Assembly (NCBI RefSeq): GCF_003797125.1
Contig: NZ_RKKE01000006.1
Coordinates: 1-64,000, forward strand
Direction of reading: 5' to 3'
DNA length: 64,000 nt
From: Shewanella frigidimarina
GTDB lineage: Bacteria > Pseudomonadota > Gammaproteobacteria > Enterobacterales > Shewanellaceae
Shown in pieces: positions 28,052 to 37,806 of this stretch (its first letter is position 1; each line of letters begins with the position of its first letter). The notes under the pieces were generated by a model. That model saw only the letters and a list, made by a program, of their open reading frames with translations, was not told where the DNA came from and did no database searches. Both the position numbers and the translations under genes were made by a program.

Positions 28052-28396
28052 ATGACTAAACTGACGCCAATGGAGCGAATATGGTTTATTGTTAATATTA
28101 TCCCTCAAGGCACTGTACTACTTTATGGAATTGTCGCTGATTTAGCAGGGTTACCTGGTCGTGCGCGTTATGTATCTAGAGCATTGAAATTAGCGCCTGA
28201 AACGCTTGCGCTCCCATGGCATAGGGTTATCAATAGTCAAGGTAGGATTTCCTTCGCAAAAAATACCGAACCTTTTCAAACACAGCAAGAATTACTAAGA
28301 TTAGAAGGTATAACAGTGAACGTAGGCAAGATTTCGTTGTCTCAATATCAATGGAAACCCGATCTAGCCACCTTAGTAATGACATTACCGTTTTAA
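28052..28396 (+). CDS. Alkyltransferase-like protein (MGMT family, no catalytic cysteine)
   Basis: A 114-residue protein of the O6-alkylguanine-DNA alkyltransferase fold. The active-site PCHR of true transferases is PWHRV here (W56), the signature of alkyltransferase-like (ATL) proteins. These bind O6-alkylguanine and pass it to nucleotide excision repair instead of repairing it. IPQGTVLLYGIVADLAGLPG is the DNA-binding helix region, and R43 in RYVSRAL is at the usual arginine-finger site. The ATG at 28052 was chosen over 27980, which would add 24 unrelated residues. Confidence 0.88.
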   Translation: MTKLTPMERIWFIVNIIPQGTVLLYGIVADLAGLPGRARYVSRALKLAPETLALPWHRVINSQGRISFAKNTEPFQTQQELLRLEGITVNVGKISLSQYQWKPDLATLVMTLPF

Positions 28397-28438
28397 TCTT
28401 AGCCTATTCAGAATTCTAAACTTTAAGGTAATTATACA

Positions 28439-29431
28439 TTGGTCAATAAATTAACTCGCTTATTCACTCTGATGTTGTGCACTAGCCCTGTCTTATTCGT
28501 ACAGGCCTCTGACAACCAACAACTCACTGCAGATACTGAGTCTACGGCTAAATTGACTGTGTCAGAAACTGCTGTGATTGCAGAAAAACTCGAGCAAATT
28601 GATGTCCCGGCCTCATTAAGTGCCATTGAACAGGCTGCTATTTTATCGCCATTAACAGCCCACAGTGCAAAATACAATGTGTTTTATGGCAGTTTCGAAT
28701 TAGGCGAAGCAAATTATCGTTTACCTGCAACCGACAGCGGCTTTTACAGCTATCATTTCGACAGCGATGTCAGCTTATTAATGCTGTCTGATCAGCGTCA
28801 TCTTACCAGCGAATTCACCCTTGAAAACGGCAAATTGGTACCATTTAGATACATACAAGAACGCACTGGAACAGGCAGTGATTACACCGAACAGACTGCA
28901 TTTGCCAAAGCACAGAAATTTATTCACACCATTTATAAGCAAGAAGCATTAAAACTGTCATACGAAGAAAAAGTGTTTGATCCGTTAATGGTTCAATTAC
29001 AATTCAGAATGGACCTCGCGGCCAATATACGCCCATTAGATTATAAAATGGTCAAAGAAAAAGAAGTCGATGACTATCAATTTAGAGTTATAGGCAAAGA
29101 AAAAGTCACAATAAAAAGCGGCACTTACGATACGGTTAAAGTTGAAGTGGTGCGTGACAGTACCAAAAGACAAACATTTTTCTGGATGGCGCCTGATTTA
29201 GCCTATCTACCTGTACGTTTAAGCCATTTTTCTAAAGGCAGTAAGCAACTCGATATTCAGCTAGCAAGCTACCAATTTGAACAACCATTGCCACCCATGA
29301 CGCCTGTCGTCATCGATGGCCCTAAGCCTGAAGCTTCAACTGCTGTGGATGAACTGGTCTCAGAGGCTGAAAATGAAGCTGGTATTAGTGAGTCTGAATT
29401 AGACGAAATTAAACAGTTAGCCGTTGATTAG
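28439..29431 (+). CDS. DUF3108 periplasmic protein
   Basis: A 330-residue exported protein with the signal peptide LTRLFTLMLCTSPVLFVQAS followed by a DUF3108 domain. The typical pattern is SAKYNVFYGSFELGEANYRL near residue 79, later EKVTIKSGTYDTVKVEVVR and FWMAPDLAYLPVRLSHF, as in envelope beta-rich proteins of this family. Function is not established. The TTG start at 28439 follows TAAGGT. The acidic C-terminal tail (about 300-330) overlaps the convergent amidotransferase gene by 15 bp. Confidence 0.85.
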   Translation: MVNKLTRLFTLMLCTSPVLFVQASDNQQLTADTESTAKLTVSETAVIAEKLEQIDVPASLSAIEQAAILSPLTAHSAKYNVFYGSFELGEANYRLPATDSGFYSYHFDSDVSLLMLSDQRHLTSEFTLENGKLVPFRYIQERTGTGSDYTEQTAFAKAQKFIHTIYKQEALKLSYEEKVFDPLMVQLQFRMDLAANIRPLDYKMVKEKEVDDYQFRVIGKEKVTIKSGTYDTVKVEVVRDSTKRQTFFWMAPDLAYLPVRLSHFSKGSKQLDIQLASYQFEQPLPPMTPVVIDGPKPEASTAVDELVSEAENEAGISESELDEIKQLAVD

Positions 29432-30193
29432 CTCGCCTTTACGGAATAACTTCCACTCACCCGGTTGTAAAACCACCCAATTTTCATTGTTGGTTAATGG
29501 TCGAGTCGCAATCACAGTCACCACATCATTCGGTGTGGTCTCCTGACTAAAATCGATGACAACATCAGTATCAATCAACGTTGCCTGTCCAAATGGAGCG
29601 CGGCGGGTAATATGACATAAGTTGTTAGTGCAATAAGTCATTAAGTCTATGCCGTTGCTTAACAACATATTAAACACACCTAACTGTCTTATTTCATCCG
29701 CAAGTTGGCTTATATACTGAAATACTTCATTCATGTTTTCAGGTTCAAACTCACCAAACTTATTAACTACAGACTCTAATATCCAGCAGAAAGCCAGCTC
29801 ACTGTCAGTATCGCCAACAGGCTGAAAGCGTGATACTGAAAAGGTAGCTTGATAATCTGTTAATTGGCCATTATGCGCATAAGTCCAATAACGGCCCCAT
29901 AGTTCGCGACTAAATGGGTGAGTATTAACCAACGATACACAACCTCGATTTGCCTGACGAATATGACTGATCACAATTTCACTTTTAATCGGATATGACT
30001 TAATAAGTTCGGCAATATGTGATTTGCTGCTAGGACAAGCATCTTTAAAAGTACGGTTACCTTTACCTTCATAGAAAGTAATTCCCCAGCCATCAACATG
30101 AGGACCGGTAACACCACCGCGTTCAGCTAAGCCTGTAAAACTAAAAACAATATCCGTTGGCACATTGGCACTCATCGCCAGTAATTCACACAT
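29417..30193 (-). CDS. Class II glutamine amidotransferase, YafJ type
   Basis: A 258-residue Ntn-type glutamine amidotransferase. The nucleophile would be C2 (MCELLAMSAN), exposed by methionine removal. Other blocks are GPHVDGWGITFYEGKG near 30, ISHIRQANRGCVSLVNTHPF near 75, WTYAHNGQL near 103 and PVGDTDSELAFCWIL near 127. The family (YafJ in E. coli) has no firm physiological role. The gene stands alone and its 3' end overlaps the DUF3108 gene by 15 bp. Confidence 0.9.
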   Translation of the reverse strand: MCELLAMSANVPTDIVFSFTGLAERGGVTGPHVDGWGITFYEGKGNRTFKDACPSSKSHIAELIKSYPIKSEIVISHIRQANRGCVSLVNTHPFSRELWGRYWTYAHNGQLTDYQATFSVSRFQPVGDTDSELAFCWILESVVNKFGEFEPENMNEVFQYISQLADEIRQLGVFNMLLSNGIDLMTYCTNNLCHITRRAPFGQATLIDTDVVIDFSQETTPNDVVTVIATRPLTNNENWVVLQPGEWKLFRKGELING

Positions 30194-30292
30194 TTGCCTT
30201 GCCTTTTCTGTTGATATGTTGAGCTAAACACTTTTGTAGAACGTATTGTATCTACTAAGCTTATTGAGTGGAATATTTCTGACACACAAATA

Positions 30293-30310
30293 TTTAAACA
30301 ATTGTTTGAA
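30293..30310. promoter_or_regulatory. PsrA operator candidate upstream of second fadE
   Basis: TTTAAAC-AATT-GTTTGAA has the same AAAC-N4-GTTT core and flanking A/T as the perfect palindrome at psrA-fadE (11933-11960). It lies 132 bp upstream of the fadE start. Confidence 0.65.
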
Positions 30311-30441
30311 AAACACTTGTATTCGAGGGCTCATAAGGTTAACTTTTACGTGACACAGGTCTGACCACGCTCTTTCTTGTGAATGAGATCAATAATAAAA
30401 TAAGCTATTTGTCTACTTAAATAGCTTTAAGGAGAAGTACA

Positions 30442-32889
30442 TTGACCACCCTACTTTGGATCATCGCGATGATCTTTGTGCTCGGCGCCATGGCATACCT
30501 GCGGGTATCGTTATTATCTACAACAATTGCTGCGGCGATTGTGTTAGTTGTCGGTAGCACTTTGGACATTATTGGTGTAATTACATGGATTGTTTTCCTT
30601 GTCATTGCGCTGCCACTAAACATCAAATCATTCAGACAGAATTTTATCAGTCGTCCGCTGATAAAAGTGTATCGCGGTATCATGCCTGAAATGTCTTCTA
30701 CTGAAAAAGAAGCCATTGAAGCAGGTACAACGTGGTGGGAAGCAGATTTATTTGCCGGTAACCCTAACTGGAGCAAATTACATAACTATCCTAAAGCGCG
30801 TTTAACCGCAGACGAGCAAGCATTCATAGACGGACCCGTTGAAGAAGTGTGTAAAATGCTTAATCAACATGAAGTGTCGCATGTGCTAGGTGACTTGCCA
30901 CAAGATGTATGGCAGTTCTTAAAGGATCATGGTTTCTTCGCGATGATCATTAAGAAAAAGTACGGCGGGCTTGAATATTCAGCTTATGCTCAATCTTGTG
31001 TATTACAAAAACTTGCTGGTGTAAGTAGCGAACTTGCATCAACAGTAGGTGTTCCTAACTCGTTAGGCCCTGGTGAGTTATTACAGCACTATGGTACTAA
31101 AGAGCAGCAAGATCATTACCTACCTCGTTTAGCTCAAGGTTTAGAAGTGCCATGTTTTGCACTTACTAGCCCTGAAGCAGGTAGTGATGCTGGCTCAATC
31201 CCAGATTTCGGCGTTGTATGTAAAGGTGAATTCCAAGGCGAAGAAGTGCTTGGTATGAAACTTACCTGGAACAAGCGCTACATTACCTTAGCACCTGTTG
31301 CTACCGTACTTGGGCTTGCGTTTAAACTACGCGACCCTGATCACCTACTAGGTGATAAAGAAGAATTAGGCATTACTTGTGCGCTTATTCCTACTGACAT
31401 TCCTGGTGTTGAAACTGGACGTCGTCATTTCCCATTGAACTGTATGTTCCAAAATGGTCCAACACGCGGTAACGAAGTGTTTGTACCATTAAGCTTCATC
31501 ATTGGTGGTCCAGAAATGGCTGGTCAAGGTTGGAGAATGTTGGTTGAGTGTCTATCTGTAGGTCGTGGTATTACCTTACCTTCAAACTCAGCTGGTGGCG
31601 TTAAAACTGCCGCTGTTGCTACCGGTGCTTATGCACGTATTCGTCGTCAATTTAAATTACCTATCGGTAAGTTAGAAGGCATCGAAGAGCCAATGGCGCG
31701 TTTAGGCGGTAATGCTTATCTAATGGATGCAGTTGCAACATTAACCACTACCGCTATCGATTTAGGTGAAAAGCCATCGGTTGTTTCAGCCATCGTTAAA
31801 TTCCACTTAACCGACAGAATGCAAAAGTGTGTTATTGATGCAATGGACATTCACGGCGGTAAAGGTGTGTGTTTAGGGCCGAATAACTACTTAGGTCGTG
31901 GCTATCAAGCTGCACCGATTGCGATTACTGTAGAAGGTGCAAACATTCTAACTCGCTCAATGATCATTTATGGACAAGGCGCAATTCGCTGTCATCCATA
32001 TGTATTGGCCGAAATGGAATCTGCTTTTGATACTGACGCAAATCGTGGTTTAGCTAACTTTGACGCGGCTATCTTTGGCCATATTGGCTTTGCAACGTCT
32101 AACTTTATTCGTAGCTTCTGGATGGGCTTAACCTCATCTCGTTTCTCGAATAGCCCTTACTCAGATAAAACCAAGCGTTACTACCAACAGATGAACCGTT
32201 TCAGTGCTAACTTAGCATTATTATCTGACTTAGCTATGGCAACGTTAGGTGGCAACCTTAAACGTAAAGAACGTATTTCTGCTCGTTTAGGTGACTTATT
32301 AAGCCAGCTGTATCTAACTTCAGCAACGCTAAAACGTTATGAAGATGACGGTCGTTTAACTGAAGATTTACCTTTAGTTCAATGGGCGGTTGAAGATTCA
32401 TTATACAAGTTACAAGATTCGTTAGATGACTTACTGAACAACTTCCCAATGGGATTAGGCATTGCACTTCGTGCCGTTATTTTCCCATTCGGTCGTCCGA
32501 TTAAGCGTCCTAGTGATGTATTAGACCACAAAGTGGCTAAGATTATGCAAACGCCTTGTGCTAGCCGTGACCGTTTAGGTAAAGGCCAGTTCTGGACTGC
32601 ATCTGAGTTCAATGCTGTAGGTATCCAAGAACAAACGTTTAAAGATATCCTTGCCGCAGAGCCACTGTACGACAAAGTCTGTAAAGCTGCTGGTAAGCGT
32701 CTGCCATTTATGTGGTTAGATAAAGTTGCTGCAGAAGGTAAAGCGCTTGGTGTGTTAAGCGACAGCGAAATCGCTTTACTTGAACGAGCTGAAATTGGCC
32801 GCTTAAAATCAATTAACGTTGATGATTTCGATACCGATGAGCTTCGTGCGCAACTAGCACCTAAAGCTAAGCAAGAAAAAGCAGCCTAG
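30442..32889 (+). CDS. fadE: Acyl-CoA dehydrogenase, FadE type (second copy)
   Basis: An 815-residue FadE, the size of E. coli FadE (814). Two N-terminal membrane segments (about 3-60) precede a region nearly collinear with the first copy: LTSPEAGSDAGSIPD near 245, TWNKRYITLAPVATVLGLAF near 275, and VEGANILTRSMIIYGQGAIR near 500. The DUF1974 region closes the protein. It is started by TTG after AAGGAG at 30430, with no ATG alternative. A PsrA-like operator lies upstream, so both copies probably answer to the same regulator. It ends at a strong terminator. Confidence 0.96.
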   Translation: MTTLLWIIAMIFVLGAMAYLRVSLLSTTIAAAIVLVVGSTLDIIGVITWIVFLVIALPLNIKSFRQNFISRPLIKVYRGIMPEMSSTEKEAIEAGTTWWEADLFAGNPNWSKLHNYPKARLTADEQAFIDGPVEEVCKMLNQHEVSHVLGDLPQDVWQFLKDHGFFAMIIKKKYGGLEYSAYAQSCVLQKLAGVSSELASTVGVPNSLGPGELLQHYGTKEQQDHYLPRLAQGLEVPCFALTSPEAGSDAGSIPDFGVVCKGEFQGEEVLGMKLTWNKRYITLAPVATVLGLAFKLRDPDHLLGDKEELGITCALIPTDIPGVETGRRHFPLNCMFQNGPTRGNEVFVPLSFIIGGPEMAGQGWRMLVECLSVGRGITLPSNSAGGVKTAAVATGAYARIRRQFKLPIGKLEGIEEPMARLGGNAYLMDAVATLTTTAIDLGEKPSVVSAIVKFHLTDRMQKCVIDAMDIHGGKGVCLGPNNYLGRGYQAAPIAITVEGANILTRSMIIYGQGAIRCHPYVLAEMESAFDTDANRGLANFDAAIFGHIGFATSNFIRSFWMGLTSSRFSNSPYSDKTKRYYQQMNRFSANLALLSDLAMATLGGNLKRKERISARLGDLLSQLYLTSATLKRYEDDGRLTEDLPLVQWAVEDSLYKLQDSLDDLLNNFPMGLGIALRAVIFPFGRPIKRPSDVLDHKVAKIMQTPCASRDRLGKGQFWTASEFNAVGIQEQTFKDILAAEPLYDKVCKAAGKRLPFMWLDKVAAEGKALGVLSDSEIALLERAEIGRLKSINVDDFDTDELRAQLAPKAKQEKAA

Positions 32890-32911
32890 CTGCTAGGTTA
32901 AAACCTAAAAT

Positions 32912-32943
32912 AAAAAGGGTAAAGCGCAAGCTTTACCCTTTTT
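32912..32943 (+). terminator. Terminator after second fadE
   Basis: GGGTAAAGC (32917-32925) and GCTTTACCC (32930-32938), loop GCAA, with A-run before and T-run after. Perfect 9-bp stem extended by A/T pairs. Confidence 0.93.
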
Positions 32944-32975
32944 CATCTCTACAGTTTAATGATGTTAGAAGGATA

Positions 32976-33407
32976 ATGATGAAACAGTTAAGCGGATTAC
33001 AATTGATGCAAGCCATGTTAAATGGCGACATACCTGCCCCTTCTATTACTCAAACAATACCGATGAAAGCCATTGAAGTCAGTGAAGGCGCTGTAACGTT
33101 TGAAGCGCATGCAGATGAACGTCATTTAAATCCGATGGGCGGCGTACACGGTGGCTTTGCAGCAACGGTTATGGACACAGTAACAGCTTGCGCGGTTCAT
33201 TCAGCACTCCCTGCTGGGGTAAGTTATTCAACCATTGATTTGAACGTTAAAATGGTTCGCCCTGTGCCACAAAACCAGCGATTAATAGCAAAGGGAAGCT
33301 TAATGAACTTATCAAAGTCGTTAGGCATATCTGAAGGCACCTTAAGCACTGAAGAAGGTAAGTTACTCGCTACAGCTACAGCGACCTGCCTTATTCTTCG
33401 CCCTTAG
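32976..33407 (+). CDS. PaaI-type hot-dog thioesterase
   Basis: A 143-residue acyl-CoA thioesterase of the PaaI/hot-dog family. HLNPMGGVHGGFAATVMDTV near residue 50 holds the HGG(x)5-6D signature, where aspartate is the catalytic residue, and STIDLNVKMVRPVP follows. Substrate not predictable. Start ATG at 32976 after AAGGATA; a second ATG follows at once. It is downstream of fadE but behind a terminator, so functional pairing (acyl-CoA turnover) is only suggestive. Confidence 0.9.
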   Translation: MMKQLSGLQLMQAMLNGDIPAPSITQTIPMKAIEVSEGAVTFEAHADERHLNPMGGVHGGFAATVMDTVTACAVHSALPAGVSYSTIDLNVKMVRPVPQNQRLIAKGSLMNLSKSLGISEGTLSTEEGKLLATATATCLILRP

Positions 33408-33548
33408 ATAGTAGGCTAAACTGTACTTTGCACGACTAGATGAAACGGGATCATAATACTCATTCCATTAGTGATGTCATTCTGTGTTGTCACTGAGTTT
33501 AGAGATTGTATTGAATCAAAGGTTGTTTGCGTAGAAAACACAGCAACA

Positions 33549-33579
33549 AAAAAGCCAGTCACTTACATGACTGGCTTTT
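33549..33579. terminator. Bidirectional terminator between thioesterase and RND genes
   Basis: GCCAGTCA (33554-33561) and TGACTGGC (33568-33575) with loop CTTACA, A-run before and T-run after. Serves convergent genes. Confidence 0.9.
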
Positions 33580-33631
33580 GTTTATCCCAATTTCCGGTTA
33601 TTTCAAGGCTTGCACATCAATGTTGACGCGA

Positions 33632-36600
33632 TTAGCCTTCTTTTAACTCTATCTCTAACTGCTTAGCGACCGCTTCTGGTGAGCTGCTATTACGAGCAAA
33701 CAAGCTATAAGCAACAGGAATAACGACTAAGGTAAAGAAGGTTGCCAGTAAAATGCCTGATAACACCACTACACCAATAACAAAACGAGTTTCAGCCCCT
33801 GCACCACTGGATAACACTAATGGAATAGCTCCAGCCGCAGTCGTAATGCCGGTCATTAAAATAGGCCGTAAACGTTGGGTCGAAGCCTGCAAAATCGCTT
33901 GTTGAAATTCAACACCACGGTCTCGTAATTGATTGGCAAACTCAACGATTAAAATGCCGTTTTTAGCCGCTAAACCGACCAGCATGATAATGCCAATTTG
34001 ACTGTAAATATTAATACTTTGACCGGTAAACCATAACCCAATTAGCGCCCCTAATGTTGCTAACGGAACGGTTAACATGATCACCATGGGGTGAACATAG
34101 CTTTCAAACTGTGCCGCAAGCACTAAAAACACAATGCCTAATGCGAGTAAAAAGACAAAGTTCATTGAGTTACCTGACTCTTGGTAATCTAACGATGGCC
34201 CCTTATAACTTATCACTGCTTCTGCAGGTAAATAAGTCGCCGCAAGCTGGTTGAGATAATCTAACGCTTCACCCAACGTATAATCATCGGCCAAATTGGC
34301 TTCTAAGGTGATAGAACGCATACGATTGTATCGATTTAACGAGCTAGCATCGGCAAACTCTTCAATCGAGACTAAGTTCGATAACGGGATCAGTTCTTGT
34401 GAACGATCCGAACGAACGTAAAGATTCTCCATATCTGTAGCGGTACTTTGATTGTCACGATTACCTTCGACAATCACATCATACTCTTCACCATCGCGCA
34501 TAAAGGTTGTCACCAAGCGCGAACCAAGCATCGACTCTAAGGTTCGACCAATATGAGCAATTGATACCCCTAAATCTGCTGCACGTTCACGGTCAATCAC
34601 CACTCTCAACTGAGGTTTAGTTTCCTGATAATCGTGATCTAAACCAATGAGCTTATGATTTTCTTTGGCTTTCTCGAGCATAATGTCACGCCAATCAGCC
34701 AATTCTTCGTAACTTGGGCCACCAATCACAAACTGCACCGGCTTACCTACACCGCGACCAAAAGCTTGGCGCATAATCGGGAATGCACGAATACCGGCTA
34801 AATCTGATAAACGATTGCGGATATCAACAATAATTTCATTGGCACTTCTACGTTCAGCCCAATCTTCCAAAACGATAATGGCCATACCGTTAGAAAAGTC
34901 TGATGCGGTGCCAAAGCCACGAGGAGCGCGGATCAATAAGCGCTTAATATCACCACTTTCGACCAAAGGCATTAAGCGGCCTTCAACTTCATCCATGTAT
35001 TTTTCAATGTATTCAAAGCTGGCCCCCTGAGGCCCATTAACCATTAAAAACATCGAGCCACGGTCTTCTTGTGGAGCAAATTCTTGAGGGATTTTATTCA
35101 GTAAAAAACCACTTAATGCAAACGAGATTAAAACAATTAATGACACTAAAATAGGTCGCTTAACCCCTGCCTGTAAGCTTATTAAATACCAGCCCGATAT
35201 CTTGCTCATCATTTTATCGATTTGTTTAACCAGCCAAGGATCTTGTTCTGCAGGTTTTAATAACTTTGAGCACATCATCGGGCTTAGTGTTAGCGCCACA
35301 ATACTGGAAAAAATAACTGCCGCACTCATGGTCACAGCAAACTCTTTAAACAGCTTGCCTAAATCGCCCTCTAAGAAGGTAATAGGCATAAATACAGCTA
35401 CCAGCACCAAAGTGGTCGCAACGATGGCAAAGCCCACTTCACGCGCACCTAGAAAGGCTGCTTTTAGCGGAGAATCACCTTCTTCAATCCGTCGATGAAT
35501 ATTCTCTAACATCACAATGGCATCATCAACCACCATACCAATCGCAAGGATCATCGCTAAGAGGGTCAGTAAGTTGATGGTATACCCTAGTGCATATAGC
35601 ACTATAAACGTCCCCATTAAGGATACGGGCACTGTGATGGCTGGAATTAACATCGCTCGCACAGAACCTAAAAACAAGTAAATAACGATAATCACTAACA
35701 CCATGGCGATAAACAGTGTTTGATAAACCTCATCAATAGAAGCTTCAATAAACACCGAGCTGTCGTATGAGCGTTTGATCTCCATGCCTGCTGGTAATGT
35801 TGGATTAAGTTTGTCGACCAATGCATTAGCAGCGCGCGCCACTTCAAGGGTGTTAGCGGTAGATTGCTTACTGACCCCTAAACCAATCATTGCCTCTTTG
35901 TTACCGCGGAAAATAATCCGCTCTTCCTCTGAGCCAATTTCAACCTTGGCGACATCACTTAATTTGACTAAGTAACCATCATCACCTTGCTTAATGACTA
36001 GGTTAGAAAAATCTTCTGCCGTTTTAAATACTCTGTCTAAGCGCACCGTAAAGTGACGCTCTTTCGATTCTATAGAGCCCGCAGGTAACTCCACGTTTTC
36101 AGAACGTAATGCAGCTTCTACGTCAGACACAGTTAGGTTGCGCGATGCTAATGCTTGGCGATCGATCCAAATTCGCAGCGCATAAACTTTGCCGCCCCCC
36201 AAACGTAAGGTTGACACCCCATCGATGACTGAAAATCTATCTACTAAATAACGATTAGCGTAATCAGTAAGCTGCAAGATATCCATTTGGTCAGAGACCA
36301 AATTGAGCCACATAATGACTTCATCACTGCCGTTGGCTTTGTAAATAGAGGGAGCATCAGCTTCTTCTGGAAGCTGTTCTAATAAACCTGAAATACGGTC
36401 ACGAACATCATTGGTTGCGGCTTCAATATCACGATTAATATCAAATTCAATGGTAACGCTTGAACGGCCATCACTGCTTGACGAACTAATATGGCGGATG
36501 CCTTCAACGCCACTTATTCGGTCTTCGATAAGTTGAGTGATTCGGCTTTCAACTACTGAAGCACTGGCGCCGCGATAACTGGTCTCGACTGACACTATAG

Positions 36601-36727
36601 GCGGGTCAATGTTTGGGTATTCCCGCAAGGGTAATTTATCGAATGAGACTAACCCTAAAACAATCAGCAAGATACTGATAACAGATGCAAAAACAGGCCG
36701 TTTAACCGATAAGTCAGTTAATATCAT
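33632..36727 (-). CDS. RND efflux pump, inner-membrane permease (HAE1 type)
   Basis: A 1031-residue AcrB-like proton-driven exporter with 12 transmembrane segments and two large periplasmic loops. The TM4 proton-relay aspartates are in IGMVVDDAIVMLEN near residue 400, the N-terminus MILTDLSVKRPVFASVISIL is typical, and QAFGRGVGKPVQFVIGGPSY lies in the second loop. It overlaps the adaptor gene by 4 bp (ATGA). No outer-membrane channel gene is adjacent, so it would use a TolC encoded elsewhere. Substrates unknown; this branch is less drug-oriented than AcrB, a guess from similarity. Confidence 0.95.
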   Translation of the reverse strand: MILTDLSVKRPVFASVISILLIVLGLVSFDKLPLREYPNIDPPIVSVETSYRGASASVVESRITQLIEDRISGVEGIRHISSSSSDGRSSVTIEFDINRDIEAATNDVRDRISGLLEQLPEEADAPSIYKANGSDEVIMWLNLVSDQMDILQLTDYANRYLVDRFSVIDGVSTLRLGGGKVYALRIWIDRQALASRNLTVSDVEAALRSENVELPAGSIESKERHFTVRLDRVFKTAEDFSNLVIKQGDDGYLVKLSDVAKVEIGSEEERIIFRGNKEAMIGLGVSKQSTANTLEVARAANALVDKLNPTLPAGMEIKRSYDSSVFIEASIDEVYQTLFIAMVLVIIVIYLFLGSVRAMLIPAITVPVSLMGTFIVLYALGYTINLLTLLAMILAIGMVVDDAIVMLENIHRRIEEGDSPLKAAFLGAREVGFAIVATTLVLVAVFMPITFLEGDLGKLFKEFAVTMSAAVIFSSIVALTLSPMMCSKLLKPAEQDPWLVKQIDKMMSKISGWYLISLQAGVKRPILVSLIVLISFALSGFLLNKIPQEFAPQEDRGSMFLMVNGPQGASFEYIEKYMDEVEGRLMPLVESGDIKRLLIRAPRGFGTASDFSNGMAIIVLEDWAERRSANEIIVDIRNRLSDLAGIRAFPIMRQAFGRGVGKPVQFVIGGPSYEELADWRDIMLEKAKENHKLIGLDHDYQETKPQLRVVIDRERAADLGVSIAHIGRTLESMLGSRLVTTFMRDGEEYDVIVEGNRDNQSTATDMENLYVRSDRSQELIPLSNLVSIEEFADASSLNRYNRMRSITLEANLADDYTLGEALDYLNQLAATYLPAEAVISYKGPSLDYQESGNSMNFVFLLALGIVFLVLAAQFESYVHPMVIMLTVPLATLGALIGLWFTGQSINIYSQIGIIMLVGLAAKNGILIVEFANQLRDRGVEFQQAILQASTQRLRPILMTGITTAAGAIPLVLSSGAGAETRFVIGVVVLSGILLATFFTLVVIPVAYSLFARNSSSPEAVAKQLEIELKEG

Positions 36728-37806
36728 GCTGACTTCTCCATACCTTCTACTTGAGCAAACTTAAAGTTTTCGGCTTGTTCAACTTGAACTTTATCTCCTG
36801 GTCGAACTTTTAAAATCCCGCGAATAATCACTTGTTGGTCAACCTTAAGCCCATCGGTTATTTCAACCCAACCACGTGTCCGGCTGCCTAAAGTAACTTG
36901 TTGCTGTTCGACAACATTTTCAGCATTTACTACATAAACATAATGCTTGTTTTGAATAGGAATAATTGCAGCTTCGGGTAATAGTAATGCTTCGCGACTT
37001 TGCTTAATAAGACGCACTTTCATCAGCATGCCAGGCAATAGCTTATAATCATCATTAGGCATTACCGCGCGCACAACCACCGCTCGAGTATCTGGGTTAA
37101 CGCGGCTATCAATCGAAGTAACAACGCCTTTAAATATCCGGTCTGGATAAGCAACAGCTTTAGCTTCAACGAGTTTGCCGGGTTGTAATTCTTGGATAAA
37201 ACGCTCTGGCACAGAGAAATCTAATTTAATTTTACTGACATCATCTAAGGTACTAATTTGCTCACCTGGGGTCACTAAGCTGCCCACACTCACTTGGCGC
37301 AAACCTAATTTACCTGGAAATGGGGCTTTAATTGCGCGGTCTTCAAGTGCAGCTTTAGCCTGAGCCACTTCTGCACGAGTGGTATCAATTAAACTTTGTA
37401 AACGGTCGCGCTCTAATTCTGCAATCGTTTTGCTGGTAACCAATGATCGAATACGATCTAATTCGCGGAGATTTTCAACTAACTTAATTTCGGTAACGGC
37501 TACTTTGGCTTTATGTTCGTCATTTCTGAGTTGTACTAATAGCGCGCCTTTTTTAACTAAATCGCCATCATTGAAATTAATACTGGTGACAATTTCAGTA
37601 ACTTTAGAGGTAACGATAATAGACTCATAGGCTTTACCCGTACCTAATGCTTCGACTTCATCACGAATAGGCATAATAGCCACCTTGGCAACCACCACAT
37701 TAGGTATTGGCCTAGGACGTTGAACTATCGCTTCTTTAGGAGCCAGTAAATAGTAAGCCGACAGTGCCGCTAGCACTATGGCAATCAGTACGATTATCTT
37801 TTTCAT
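36724..37806 (-). CDS. RND efflux periplasmic adaptor (membrane fusion protein)
   Basis: A 360-residue HlyD/AcrA-type adaptor. N-terminal membrane anchor KKIIVLIAIVLAALSAYYLL, then lipoyl half-motifs (VTEIVTSINFNDGDLVKKGA; IKAPFPGKLGLRQVSVGSLV) around a short coiled coil, then beta-barrel and membrane-proximal parts (FKGVVTSIDSRVNPDTRAV). The frame extends to 37890, but the ATG at 37806 after a GGAC site gives the expected anchor. First gene of the two-gene pump operon; the 435-bp region upstream may hold its regulation, but no regulator gene is next to it. Confidence 0.93.
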   Translation of the reverse strand: MKKIIVLIAIVLAALSAYYLLAPKEAIVQRPRPIPNVVVAKVAIMPIRDEVEALGTGKAYESIIVTSKVTEIVTSINFNDGDLVKKGALLVQLRNDEHKAKVAVTEIKLVENLRELDRIRSLVTSKTIAELERDRLQSLIDTTRAEVAQAKAALEDRAIKAPFPGKLGLRQVSVGSLVTPGEQISTLDDVSKIKLDFSVPERFIQELQPGKLVEAKAVAYPDRIFKGVVTSIDSRVNPDTRAVVVRAVMPNDDYKLLPGMLMKVRLIKQSREALLLPEAAIIPIQNKHYVYVVNAENVVEQQQVTLGSRTRGWVEITDGLKVDQQVIIRGILKVRPGDKVQVEQAENFKFAQVEGMEKSA

